Assembly (NCBI RefSeq): GCF_044769865.1
Contig: NZ_JBIZWA010000001.1
Location: 62,001 to 126,000, forward strand
Direction of reading: 5' to 3'
DNA: 64,000 bases
Source: Homoserinimonas sp044769865
GTDB lineage: Bacteria > Actinomycetota > Actinomycetes > Actinomycetales > Microbacteriaceae
The translations under genes and the position numbers were made by a program. Position 1 is the stretch's first letter. Every line of letters begins with the position of its first letter. Positions 23,668 to 32,228 of this stretch are shown in pieces. Below the pieces are notes generated by a model that worked only from the letters and a program-made list of their open reading frames with translations, was not told the DNA's origin and did not search any database.

Positions 23668-24537
23668 TTACTTTTTGACCTGGCCCCACTTCGGGGGACG
23701 AACACGCGCCCAGGCGACGGCACCCGCTGCAAGGGCGGCGAGCAGCACGCCGCCAGTGACCAGGAGCGGGTAGGCGCCCGACGCGCCGTCCTCACTGGTC
23801 GAGCGGCGGTCCGCGCGATCGTCGCTCCTCGTGCGCGGCTCATCCTTGCCCGCCGTGCTCGCGGCTTCTTCCTCCGTCTCGGCGTCCGCATCTGCGGCGG
23901 GCCCGTCTTCGGCAGGCGCCTTCTCGGCAGGCGCCTCCTCGACAGGGGCCTCTTCCACGGGAGCAGGGGCAGGCTCGACCGGGGCGGGAGCCGGCGCTGG
24001 AGCGGGTGCTGGAGCGGGAGCCGGTACTGGGGCCGGCGCAGGAGCGGGGGCAGGCGCGGCCGCGGCGGCTCCCTGATACTTCGCGAACACCTGCACCGAC
24101 CAGGTGGTGCCGCCGGCGGCGATGTGGGCGATGCCGATATCCGTGTAGTCACCGAGGATATTGGCCCGGTGCCCGGGAGAGTTCATCCACCCGGAGTGCA
24201 CGGCGGACGCATTGGGATAGCCCTGCGCCACGTTCTCGCCAGCAGCCTGCCAGCCGGGCGGGATCTGCGAGGCGTAGGACGGGTTGTGGGCGAGGGTGCC
24301 TGTGGCCGCCATGTGCTGCGCCCACCCGAGGGCCACCTGGCTGAGCGAGCCGTTGAGCGTGAGGGGGCCGAGGCCAGCGGACGCGCGACTCTGGTTCGCG
24401 AGCGCGTGGATGGTGCCCTCTTCCGCTGCCGAAGCGGGGCTCGAACCGCCGAGCACCGCGACCATCGTGAAGAGCGCAGCAACCACCGCCGCCCAGAGCG
24501 AGCGCTGCGCAGTGTCTTTGCGCGCGCGAATATCCAT
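23668..24537 (-). CDS. Secreted CAP-domain (SCP-like) protein with Ala-Pro stalk and C-terminal membrane anchor
   Basis: 289 residues. Signal peptide at about 1-37 (ends PASAAEEG), CAP domain at about 38-150 with 'WAQHMAATGTLAHNPSY', 'AGENVAQGY' and 'WMNSPGHRANIL'; the two His and the Glu are the usual CAP metal-site residues. Then comes an Ala-Pro-rich stalk of about 30 residues, an acidic segment, and one C-terminal helix followed by basic residues. There is no LPxTG, so it is held by the helix, not by sortase. The biological role of bacterial CAP proteins is unsettled. A GGTGGG ribosome-binding site supports ATG 24537. Confidence 0.82.
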   Translation of the reverse strand: MDIRARKDTAQRSLWAAVVAALFTMVAVLGGSSPASAAEEGTIHALANQSRASAGLGPLTLNGSLSQVALGWAQHMAATGTLAHNPSYASQIPPGWQAAGENVAQGYPNASAVHSGWMNSPGHRANILGDYTDIGIAHIAAGGTTWSVQVFAKYQGAAAAAPAPAPAPAPVPAPAPAPAPAPAPAPVEPAPAPVEEAPVEEAPAEKAPAEDGPAADADAETEEEAASTAGKDEPRTRSDDRADRRSTSEDGASGAYPLLVTGGVLLAALAAGAVAWARVRPPKWGQVKK

Positions 24538-24635
24538 GAGACCCACCTGCTTGTACCCCCGAGACCAAAACAAGGGGACAACGCTACGTGGGGCTTATGC
24601 AAGCGCCCTGTGTGGCACCCGTAAGGAGGCTGAAC

Positions 24636-25490
24636 TCAGATGAGCGATTTGGTATGCCAGACCGTCTTCGTCTCGGTGAAGAACACGACGCGCTCGAGCG
24701 ACGGGGCAGGCACGCCGACCTCGGGGCGACGCACGCGCATGAGCGTCTCCGCCGCCGCGATCTCGAGGTCCACCCAGTCGAGGTTGCCCGCACCCGCGAG
24801 GTCGATCGCGTTGACGTCGGCGTGGCCCGCCAACCAGGGGGCGACCTCGCTCGCGGAGCCCGTGAGCACGTTGACGACACCACCGGGCACGTCACTCGTC
24901 GCGAGCACCTCCGAGAGCGTGATGGCGCTGAGCGGATGCTGCTCGCTCGCGACCACGACGACCGTGTTGCCCGCCACGAGCGCTGGGGCGACCACGCTCG
25001 CGAGGCCCAGGAGCGAGGACTCCTGCGGTGCGATGATCGCGACGACGCCGGTCGGCTCGGGGGTCGAGAGGTTGAAGTAGGGGCCGCTGACGGGGTTGCC
25101 GTTGCCGGCGACCTGCACGTACTTGTCGGCCCAGCCCGCGTACCAGACCCAGGTATCGATCGCGGCGTCGACCTGGCGGCCCGCCTCCCGCTCCGACACG
25201 CCCTCGGAGCGGCGAACCTCGTCGATGAACTGTGCGCGACGCCCCTCGAGGAGCTCGGCGATGCGGTAGAGCACCTGGCCACGGTTGTAGCCCGTTGCGC
25301 CGGCCCAGCCGTCGAGCGCCTTGCGCGCGGCGACCACCGCGTCACGGGCATCCTTGCGCGAGGCCTTGGCGGCATTCGCGAGGAACTCGCCCTTCGCCGT
25401 CGCGACCTCGTAGGTGCGACCCGACTCGCTGCGGGGGAACTTGCCGCCGATGTAGAGCTTGTAGGTCTTGGGGATCGTGAGGTGCGACAT
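24636..25490 (-). CDS. Half-length aldehyde dehydrogenase homologue lacking the catalytic domain
   Basis: 284 residues, against about 480 for a normal ALDH. The N-terminal cofactor-binding part is well preserved ('PTGVVAIIAPQESSLLGLASVVAPALVAGNTVVVVAS', 'PGGVVNVLTG'), but the expected FTGS motif reads 'DLAGAGNL' and the ELGGK and catalytic Cys regions are missing; the protein ends with an unrelated tail (ETKTVWHTKSLI). It starts in a TGATG overlap with the full-length ALDH, so it is probably a regulatory or structural partner of that enzyme, not a free-standing enzyme. Similar deoC-ALDH-short ALDH arrangements are, from memory, seen in other actinobacteria. Confidence 0.8.
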   Translation of the reverse strand: MSHLTIPKTYKLYIGGKFPRSESGRTYEVATAKGEFLANAAKASRKDARDAVVAARKALDGWAGATGYNRGQVLYRIAELLEGRRAQFIDEVRRSEGVSEREAGRQVDAAIDTWVWYAGWADKYVQVAGNGNPVSGPYFNLSTPEPTGVVAIIAPQESSLLGLASVVAPALVAGNTVVVVASEQHPLSAITLSEVLATSDVPGGVVNVLTGSASEVAPWLAGHADVNAIDLAGAGNLDWVDLEIAAAETLMRVRRPEVGVPAPSLERVVFFTETKTVWHTKSLI

Positions 25491-26995
25491 CACTTGGCGC
25501 CCTTCTTGGTCGTGGTGGCGGGCAGGGCCTGCTCGGGCGACGCGACGGAGGCATCCCATCCCGAGGACTCGAGGTATGCGGCGAGGCCGTGGCGGCCACC
25601 CTCGCGGCCGTAGCCGGACTCCTTGTAGCCGCCGAAGGGGCTCGCGGGGTCGAAGCGGTTGAAGGTGTTCGCCCAGACGACGCCCGCGCGCAGCTTGTCG
25701 GCAACCGCGAGGATGCGGCTGCCCTTCTCGCTCCAGATGCCGGCGGAGAGGCCGTAGGGCGTGTTGTTGGCCTTCGCGATCGCCTCCGCGGGCGTGCGGA
25801 AGGTCAACACCGAGAGCACCGGGCCGAAGATCTCGTCGCGGGCGATGCGGTGGCTCTGCGAGACGCCCGTGAAGATGGTCGGCGCGAACCAGAAACCCTT
25901 CTGCGGCAGCTCGCACGCGGGCGACCAGCGCTCGGCACCCTCCTGCTCGCCGATCGCGCTGAGCTCGCGGATGCGTTCGAGCTGCTCGCGGGAGTTGATG
26001 GCGCCGACATCCGTGTTCTTGTCGAGCGGGTCGCCCACCCGAAGGGTTGAGAGGCGCTGCTTGAGACGCTCGATGACGTCGTCGTGGATGTTCTCCTGCA
26101 CCAGCAGGCGGGAGCCCGCGCAGCACACGTGGCCCTGGTTGAAGAAGATGCCGTTGACGATGCCCTCGATCGCGGCGTCGATGGGGGCGTCGTCGAAGAC
26201 GATGTTCGCCGCCTTGCCGCCCAGCTCGAGCGTGAGCTTCTTGCCGGTGCCGGCGGTCGACCGGGCGATTGCCCTGCCCACGGCGGTCGACCCCGTGAAC
26301 GCCACCTTGTTGACGTCGGGGTGGTTGACGAGGGCCGCGCCCGTGTCTCCCGCGCCGGTGATGATGTTGACGACACCCTTCGGCAGGTCTGCCTGCTGGA
26401 GAATCTCGGCGAAGATGAGCGCCGAGAGCGGCGTGGTCTCGGCCGGCTTGATCACGACCGTGTTGCCCGCCGCGAGTGCGGGGGCGATCTTCCACGCGAG
26501 CATGAGCAGCGGGAAGTTCCACGGGATGACCTGGGCCGCGACGCCGAGCGAGCGCGGGTTCGGGCCCATGCCCGCGTGGTCGAGCTTGTCGGTCCAGCCC
26601 GCGTAGTAGAAGAACCAGGCGGCGACGAGGGGCACGTCGACGTCACGGCTCTCCTTGATCGGCTTGCCGTTGTCGAGGCTCTCGGCGACCGCGAGTTCGC
26701 GCGAGCGCTCCTGCACGAGCCGCGCGATGCGGAAGAGGTACTTGCCGCGGTCGGAGCCGCTCAGGCGCGACCAGGTTGTCTCGTAGGCGCGACGTGCCGC
26801 CGCGACCGCGAGGTCGACATCCGCGGCGTTGGCGTTGGAGATGGCGGCGATGTGCTCCTCCGTCGCGGGAGAGATCGTCGCGAAGCCGTCGCCACGTCCG
26901 TCGACAAACTCGCCGTCGATGAAGAGCCCGTAGGACTCGCGCAGGTTGAGGATCGCCTTCGACTCGGGAGCCGGTGCGTATTCGAGGAATGACAT
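25490..26995 (-). CDS. Aldehyde dehydrogenase (NAD(P)-dependent)
   Basis: 501 residues, full length. Key motifs: 'QVIPWNFPLLMLAWK' (active-site Asn), 'VAFTGSTAVG' (cofactor), 'LELGGKAANIV' (general-base Glu) and 'FFNQGHVCCAGSR' (catalytic Cys), 'DEIFGPVLSV' near the C-terminus. Its place directly after deoC suggests that it oxidises acetaldehyde released from deoxyribose-5-phosphate cleavage (inference). GGAG lies 7 nt before the ATG; the gap to deoC is 9 nt. Confidence 0.92.
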   Translation of the reverse strand: MSFLEYAPAPESKAILNLRESYGLFIDGEFVDGRGDGFATISPATEEHIAAISNANAADVDLAVAAARRAYETTWSRLSGSDRGKYLFRIARLVQERSRELAVAESLDNGKPIKESRDVDVPLVAAWFFYYAGWTDKLDHAGMGPNPRSLGVAAQVIPWNFPLLMLAWKIAPALAAGNTVVIKPAETTPLSALIFAEILQQADLPKGVVNIITGAGDTGAALVNHPDVNKVAFTGSTAVGRAIARSTAGTGKKLTLELGGKAANIVFDDAPIDAAIEGIVNGIFFNQGHVCCAGSRLLVQENIHDDVIERLKQRLSTLRVGDPLDKNTDVGAINSREQLERIRELSAIGEQEGAERWSPACELPQKGFWFAPTIFTGVSQSHRIARDEIFGPVLSVLTFRTPAEAIAKANNTPYGLSAGIWSEKGSRILAVADKLRAGVVWANTFNRFDPASPFGGYKESGYGREGGRHGLAAYLESSGWDASVASPEQALPATTTKKGAK

Positions 26996-27004
26996 GGTGC
27001 GCTC

Positions 27005-28021
27005 CTAAGCGACGGTGACGTAGTCGGGGCCCGAGTAGCGGCCGGTGGAAAGCTTCTGGCGCTGCAGGAGCACGTCGTTGAGCAGACTGGACGCCCCGAA
27101 GCGGAACAGGTGCGGCTGCAGCCACTCCTCCCCCACGACCTCGGCGACAGCCACGAGGTACTTGATGGCGTCCTTCGTGGTGCTGATGCCGCCGGCCGGC
27201 TTGACGCCGACCTTCTCGCCCGTGAGGCGGTGCCAGTCGCGCACGACCTCGAGCATGCTGACGGTGATGGGCAGCGTGGCCGCCGGCTGCACCTTGCCCG
27301 TGCTGGTCTTGATGAAGTCACCGCCCGCGAGGATCGAGAGCCAGGATGCCCGGCGCACGTTGTCGTAGGTGTTGAGCTCGCCCGTCTCGAGGATCACCTT
27401 GAGCGAGGCGTAGCTGCCGTCGGGCTTGCGGCAGGCCTCCTTGACGGCGACGATCTGGTCGAAGACGAGACCGTAGCGCCCGGAGAGGAACGCCCCGCGG
27501 TCGATGACCATGTCGATCTCGTCGGCCCCCGCCGCGACCGCATCGGCCGTGTCGGCGAGCTTGATCGCGAGCGAGGAGCGACCGCTGGGGAACGCCGTCG
27601 CAACGGCGGCGACCGCGATGCCACCGTCGTCGGGGTCGCCGTGGTGCGCGCCGAGCGCGGAGACCGCATCCGCCACCATGTCGCCGTAGACGCAGACGGC
27701 GGCGACACGTGGTGTGCTCGGCTCGGCGGGGTCTGGCGTGATCGCCTTCGCGACGAGGGAGCTCACCTTGCCGGGGGTGTCGGCCCCCTCGAGGGTCGTC
27801 AGGTCGATGAGGGAGATGATCTTGTCGATCGCCCAGGCCTTCGACGTGGTCTTGATCGAGCGCGAACCGAGCGAGGCAGCCCTCGCCTCGAGGCCCACTG
27901 CGTCGATGCCCGGGATGCCGTCGAGATAGCGCGTGAGGCTCGACTCCGTGAGGTCTGAGCCGATGAGACGCAGGGCCCGCTCGGCGGGCGCGAGTGCGAC
28001 CGAGGTGTTGTCAGGCGACAT
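27005..28021 (-). CDS. deoC: Deoxyribose-phosphate aldolase
   Basis: 338 residues; longer than the 220-260 of the short form, with an N-terminal extension of about 60. Schiff-base Lys is in 'GGDFIKTSTGK', the second Lys in 'KVILETGEL', and 'VGVKPAGGI' is the phosphate-binding block. It cleaves 2-deoxyribose-5-phosphate to glyceraldehyde-3-phosphate and acetaldehyde. AGGAG lies 6 nt before ATG 28021. The first 11 nt overlap the end of the regulator gene. Confidence 0.95.
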   Translation of the reverse strand: MSPDNTSVALAPAERALRLIGSDLTESSLTRYLDGIPGIDAVGLEARAASLGSRSIKTTSKAWAIDKIISLIDLTTLEGADTPGKVSSLVAKAITPDPAEPSTPRVAAVCVYGDMVADAVSALGAHHGDPDDGGIAVAAVATAFPSGRSSLAIKLADTADAVAAGADEIDMVIDRGAFLSGRYGLVFDQIVAVKEACRKPDGSYASLKVILETGELNTYDNVRRASWLSILAGGDFIKTSTGKVQPAATLPITVSMLEVVRDWHRLTGEKVGVKPAGGISTTKDAIKYLVAVAEVVGEEWLQPHLFRFGASSLLNDVLLQRQKLSTGRYSGPDYVTVA

Positions 28022-29003
28022 GGGATGCTCCTTGTTCTGTGCCGTGAGCGGCGCCGTGCGCCGAATCCTGCGTGAGTGCCCTGGCCGTCTCCTCGTCGGT
28101 GACGATGACGGAGCACAGGCCGCTTGAGACAACGGCCCTGGCCACGGGATGCTTCGACCTGCCCGCGATCACGAGCACCGAGGTCGACGCCTCGCGGAGC
28201 ACATCGTGCCCCACACCGACCGTGCGGGCGTCGAGGGCCGGGTCGACGATCTCGCCGTCGGCGTTGATGAACCTGCCCACGACATCGCCGACGGCGCCCT
28301 GCTGCACGAGCTCGTCGACATCCGCTGCGCTCAGGTAGCCGCTCTCGACGAGCACGCTACTGCCGTCTGCCACGCCCGCGCTGAAGAGGAACGCCGTGGC
28401 GGTCTTCGCGAGCTCGAGCACGTTTGCAACGGTGCGGTCGGACTCGATGGCGGCCTTCGTGGCGGCGTGCTCGAGGATGGCGGGGCTCGGGAGGAGGATC
28501 GCCTGACCTCCGGCCTTGTGCGCGATGAGGGCGGCGGTCGAGGCAGCACTGCCCGCTCCCGCCCCGGGGGCGCTGCTGAGGGAGATGCCGCCGTTGATCT
28601 GCACGACGCGCACCTCGTTCGCCCAGCCGGGCGCCAGCCGGTCAGCGACAGCGCTGAGGGTGCGACCCCAGCTGATGCCGAGCACGCGCGGAATGGGTCG
28701 GAGGGCAGCCAGATAGTCGGCCGCGGCGCGGGCAACACTCGCCTGCACATCGGCGTCATCGGCAGCAGGCACGACGATCGCATCGGAGAGACCGTATCGC
28801 TCCTGCAGGAGACGCTCGAGGCTAAGGCGGCGAGCCCGCGGGTGCACGATCTCGATCCGCACGATGCCGCGATCGCGCGCCTTGGCGAGCAGGCGGCCGA
28901 CCTTCCAGCGGGTCGTGCGCAGGAGCGCCCCGATCTCGTCCTGGGTCTTGCCGTCTTCGTAGTAGAGCTCGGCGGCGCGCACCATGAGGAGTTCGTCTGA
29001 CAC
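28011..29003 (-). CDS. deoR: SorC-family transcriptional regulator (DeoR of the deo operon)
   Basis: 330 residues. An N-terminal helix-turn-helix (YYEDGKTQDEIGALLRTTRWKVGRLLAKAR, about 13-42) is followed by a SorC sugar-binding domain ('VLGISWGRTLSAV', 'VVQINGGIS', 'AGVADGSS', 'GDVVGRFI', 'VIVIAGRSKHPVARA'-like block). By position it should respond to deoxyribose-5-phosphate, as for Bacillus DeoR (inference). GTG 29003 has GAGGCGG upstream. It is first in the operon with deoC and the ALDHs, so it is probably autoregulated. Confidence 0.88.
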   Translation of the reverse strand: MSDELLMVRAAELYYEDGKTQDEIGALLRTTRWKVGRLLAKARDRGIVRIEIVHPRARRLSLERLLQERYGLSDAIVVPAADDADVQASVARAAADYLAALRPIPRVLGISWGRTLSAVADRLAPGWANEVRVVQINGGISLSSAPGAGAGSAASTAALIAHKAGGQAILLPSPAILEHAATKAAIESDRTVANVLELAKTATAFLFSAGVADGSSVLVESGYLSAADVDELVQQGAVGDVVGRFINADGEIVDPALDARTVGVGHDVLREASTSVLVIAGRSKHPVARAVVSSGLCSVIVTDEETARALTQDSAHGAAHGTEQGASHVA

Positions 29004-29038
29004 GCGGGCACCGCCTCTCTCGACCTGGGGTGCTACTA

Positions 29039-29067
29039 AGGCTAGGTGCGGCTGCGGCGCTTGGCAA
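29039..29067 (-). promoter_or_regulatory. Promoter of the deo operon
   Basis: On the minus strand, -35 TTGCCA (29067-29062) and -10 TAGCCT (29044-29039) are separated by 17 nt, upstream of the regulator gene. Confidence 0.6.
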
Positions 29068-29082
29068 CATCCGTAGCCAGCG

Positions 29083-29098
29083 CTGCTCATATGAGCAG
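29083..29098. promoter_or_regulatory. Perfect 16-bp palindrome, candidate SorC/DeoR operator
   Basis: CTGCTCATATGAGCAG lies 15 nt upstream of the deo -35 and directly upstream of the divergent ROK promoter region. Its TCATATGA core resembles operators described for SorC-type regulators, so it could control both transcripts. Confidence 0.6.
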
Positions 29099-29122
29099 AG
29101 TCGCCTCGCGGCACTCCGCCAC

Positions 29123-29128
29123 TAGCCT
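29123..29128 (+). promoter_or_regulatory. Leaderless -10 of the ROK gene
   Basis: TAGCCT followed by 6 nt and ATG 29135. Confidence 0.6.
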
Positions 29129-29134
29129 TGGCAC

Positions 29135-30046
29135 ATGCCCCTCGCGCTCGCTGTCGACTTCGGAGGAACCAAGGTCGAGGCTGCACTCGTCGATGAGCGC
29201 GGCACAGTGCTGGCGGGCAGCCGGCACCGGGCCGCGACCGGTCGGGACGCGACATCCGCCGCCCTCGTCGATGCGGTCGAATCTGTCAGCATGCGGGCAC
29301 TCGCCAGCGCCGCCGACGCCGAGATCGTCGGCGTGGGAATCGGCAGCGCCGGCCCGATCGACGCGGATGCCGGCCGTGTCAGCCCGCTCAATGTGCCCGC
29401 GTGGCGCGACCACCCCCTCCGCGCACAGCTCGAGGCCCTCGTGCCTGATGCCCCCGTGCGACTCGCGATCGACGGCCTCTGCATCGCTCTAGCCGAGCAC
29501 TGGGTCGGTGCCACCCGCGGCACCCGCACCAGCATGGGCATGATCGTCTCGACGGGCGTCGGCGGCGGACTCATCGTCGACGGCACCCCCTTCCAGGGCC
29601 CCACCGGCAATGCAGGCCACATCGGGCACCTCGAGGTCGGCGGCTTCGACGACCCCTGCGCCTGTGGCGGCACCGGATGCCTCGAGGCCATCGCATCAGG
29701 ACCGCGCACGGTCGAGTGGGCCCAGCGCCAGGGCTGGACGGGGGCCACGGGAGAAGACCTCGCGGCCGCCCATGCGGCCGGGGACCCTGTTGCCCGTGCC
29801 GCCGTCGAGCGGGCCGGCACGGCGCTCGGTCGCGCGATCGCCTCAGCGACCGCCCTCTGCGACCTCGAGGCCGTCGCGATCGGCGGCGGCTTCAGTCACG
29901 TGGCCCCAGAGCTCTTCACCCACATCAGGGCTGCGATGCTGCCGCGAACCGGATGGAGCTTCGTCGAGAAGGTGCGCGTGACGCCCTCCGCGCTCTCAGG
30001 CGAGGGGCCCCTCATCGGCGCCGCGGCGCTCATCCACCGCGCCTGA
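29135..30046 (+). CDS. ROK-family sugar kinase
   Basis: 303 residues with ATP-binding 'AVDFGGTKVEAALVD', catalytic Asp in 'AIDGLCIALAEHW', 'VSTGVGGGLIVDG', the zinc-binding cluster CACGGTGC preceded by 'GHIGHLEVGG', and the adenosine block 'AVAIGGGFSHV'. No HTH, so it is a kinase not a repressor. Glucokinase and N-acetylmannosamine kinase are possible activities. It is divergent from deoR across a shared regulatory region. The last 51 nt overlap the convergent MFS gene. Confidence 0.88.
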   Translation: MPLALAVDFGGTKVEAALVDERGTVLAGSRHRAATGRDATSAALVDAVESVSMRALASAADAEIVGVGIGSAGPIDADAGRVSPLNVPAWRDHPLRAQLEALVPDAPVRLAIDGLCIALAEHWVGATRGTRTSMGMIVSTGVGGGLIVDGTPFQGPTGNAGHIGHLEVGGFDDPCACGGTGCLEAIASGPRTVEWAQRQGWTGATGEDLAAAHAAGDPVARAAVERAGTALGRAIASATALCDLEAVAIGGGFSHVAPELFTHIRAAMLPRTGWSFVEKVRVTPSALSGEGPLIGAAALIHRA

Positions 30047-31288
30047 GGCGGGCGCTGCCAGCGCACGCGCCTCGAGTTCATCCTCGAGCATGGTCGGGCG
30101 CCCCAGTTGGCGACCGACAACCGCCGTGAGCACCGCCGTCGCCATGAGGTAGTACAGCGGCAGGTCCCATCCGCCGCTCACATCATGAAGCAGGGCGAAC
30201 AGGAAGGGCCCGAGCGCCGCGACCGTGTAGCCGACGCCCTGCGCGAAGCCACTCAGCGCGACGGAGCCGGCCTGCGTGCGCGTGCGCAGGTTCACGAGGG
30301 TGAGCGACAAGGGGAACGTGATGGACCCGGCACCCGCGACGACAACCCACAGCCATGGTGCGGCGACCGGGAAGAACACCAGCCCTGCGTAGCCGATCAG
30401 GAAGAACACGATTCCGGCGTACAGCAGCACGCCAACATTGCGCAGGCGGCTCGCGAGCGGCGGGATCACGAGGGCCGCCGGAAGCCCGATGAGCGCATAC
30501 ACGCCCAGCATGGCCCCTGCCTCCGCCTCGCCCACTCCCGTCTTCTCGACAAGGAGGAGCGGAAGCCATGCAAACGCCGAGTACACGTGTGCCGACGACA
30601 ACGAGAAGGTCAGGGCGACGGCCCAGGCGACCCGGGAACGCCAGATTCCCGCCGGGATCCGCGGAGCTGGCGGCGCCGGCGCGTCAGACTGGGCAGCGCA
30701 TGCGCGACGGTGACGGAGCAGGATCACGAGCCACGGCAGCAGGCACACGAGCGCCGAGACAGCCCAGACGGCGAGCGAGGTGCGCCAGCCCGCGGCATCC
30801 GTCACCGGCGCAGCAATCGACGACGGCACGGCCGCGCTGACCGACACGATGCCGACGTACACCGCCGTCACCAACCCGATGCGGTCGGGAAAGTAGCGCT
30901 TGACGAGGGGCGGCAGCAGCACGTTGCCGACGCCGGCGCCTGCGAGCGCGACGATCGTGCCGAGCAGCAACACCCAGAATGACGGCGCCACCGCACGGAA
31001 CACGTGGCCGAGCACCATCGCGATGATCGCCACCGCGAGCAGCCGCTCCACCCCGAAGCGCCGAGCGATCGCCGCCCCGAAGAGGGCCGAGGCAGCGAAG
31101 GCGATGGGTGGGACGGTGCCGATAATGCCCAGCTGGATTGAGCCGAGCGTCACATCCTGGGCGATGTCGAGCGCAACGGGAGCGATCGCCGAGACCGCCG
31201 TGCGCACGTTGAACGCGACGAGCAGGATGCCGATGAGTGCCGCCGTGCGCCCGGCCCAGAGCGGCAGCGGTGTGGCCGGATGCGTCAC
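29996..31288 (-). CDS. MFS transporter, CynX/NimT family
   Basis: 430 residues with about 12 membrane helices. The first helix ends in 'LLVAFNVRTAVSAIAPV' and the second in 'LGIIGTVPPIAFAASALFG', the family hallmark; substrates known for relatives include cyanate and 2-nitroimidazole, so the substrate here is not predictable. GTG 31288 overlaps the ribF stop (GTGA), making this the last gene of a three-gene operon. The 3' end runs 51 nt into the convergent ROK gene. Confidence 0.85.
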   Translation of the reverse strand: MTHPATPLPLWAGRTAALIGILLVAFNVRTAVSAIAPVALDIAQDVTLGSIQLGIIGTVPPIAFAASALFGAAIARRFGVERLLAVAIIAMVLGHVFRAVAPSFWVLLLGTIVALAGAGVGNVLLPPLVKRYFPDRIGLVTAVYVGIVSVSAAVPSSIAAPVTDAAGWRTSLAVWAVSALVCLLPWLVILLRHRRACAAQSDAPAPPAPRIPAGIWRSRVAWAVALTFSLSSAHVYSAFAWLPLLLVEKTGVGEAEAGAMLGVYALIGLPAALVIPPLASRLRNVGVLLYAGIVFFLIGYAGLVFFPVAAPWLWVVVAGAGSITFPLSLTLVNLRTRTQAGSVALSGFAQGVGYTVAALGPFLFALLHDVSGGWDLPLYYLMATAVLTAVVGRQLGRPTMLEDELEARALAAPASGAVDERRGADEGPLA

Positions 31289-32226
31289 GAGTGCGGGAGG
31301 CCCAGCACCCGTCGCGTGTCAGCCACGTCATCGCGTAGCTGGTCGATGAGCGCCTCGACCGTCGTGTACTTCACCATGCCGCGCAGGCGTTCGGTGAAGG
31401 TGACCTCGACCGTGCGCCCATAGAGATCGATGTCCTGGTCGAGCACGTAGGCCTCGACCTGCCGCTCCGGCACACCCTCGAAGGTCGGATTGTTGCCGAT
31501 CGAGATCGCCGCAGGGTAGGTTGTGCCGTCAACCGTGAGCCAGCCCGCATAGACACCGTCGGCGGGAATGAAGCCCTCGGGCCGCGGCCGCAGGTTTGCC
31601 GTGGGAAAGCCGAGCTCACGCCCGCGCTTCTCGCCCGGGACGACAACTGAGCGCACCGTGGGCTGCATGCCGAGCACCTCGGTCGCCTCTCGCACGTTGC
31701 CTGCCGCGAGCGCCTCCCGGATCCATGTGGACGACGCCCGGCGACCCTCGGCGGCGCGCACGTCATCGACCAGGCGAACCTCAAAGCCGTGCACGCGGCC
31801 TGCGTGCTTCAGGGTCTCGACAGTGCCCACACCACGGTGACCGTAGCGGAAATCACTGCCAACGAAGACAAGACGCGCGCCAAGCGCACCCACGAGGATG
31901 TTCTCGACAAACTCCTCGGGTGTCTGCGCCGCGAAGGACTCATCGAAGGCAACGATCAGCGTCGCCTGCACGCCGGCGCCCTCGAGTCGTTCGAGCTTCT
32001 GCTCCGTGCTGATGAGGGCCTCAGGAGCCCGAGCCGGGTCGAGATGGGCGAGCGGATGCCGGTCGAAGGTCACGACCGTCGGCACGAGCCCCTGCGCCTC
32101 CGCCATCGTCAGCAACTCCCCGATGACGGCACGGTGACCCGCGTGCACACCATCGAACTTGCCGATCGTGACGGCACTGGGGCCGAAGCCGGCCGGCACC
32201 TCATCGAGGGAACGGAAGCGCTCCAT
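31285..32226 (-). CDS. ribF: Bifunctional riboflavin kinase / FAD synthetase
   Basis: 313 residues, normal length. The N-terminal nucleotidyltransferase has 'VTIGKFDGVHAGHRAVI', 'TFDRHPL' and 'GSDFRYGHRGVG', with 'SSTWIREALAAGNV' at about 160; the C-terminal kinase has 'RELGFPTANL' and 'YAGWLTVDG', 'NPTFEG'. It makes FMN and FAD from riboflavin. GGAGG lies 9 nt before the ATG; the upstream membrane-protein gene ends 2 nt away. Confidence 0.95.
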   Translation of the reverse strand: MERFRSLDEVPAGFGPSAVTIGKFDGVHAGHRAVIGELLTMAEAQGLVPTVVTFDRHPLAHLDPARAPEALISTEQKLERLEGAGVQATLIVAFDESFAAQTPEEFVENILVGALGARLVFVGSDFRYGHRGVGTVETLKHAGRVHGFEVRLVDDVRAAEGRRASSTWIREALAAGNVREATEVLGMQPTVRSVVVPGEKRGRELGFPTANLRPRPEGFIPADGVYAGWLTVDGTTYPAAISIGNNPTFEGVPERQVEAYVLDQDIDLYGRTVEVTFTERLRGMVKYTTVEALIDQLRDDVADTRRVLGLPHS

Positions 32227-32228
32227 GG

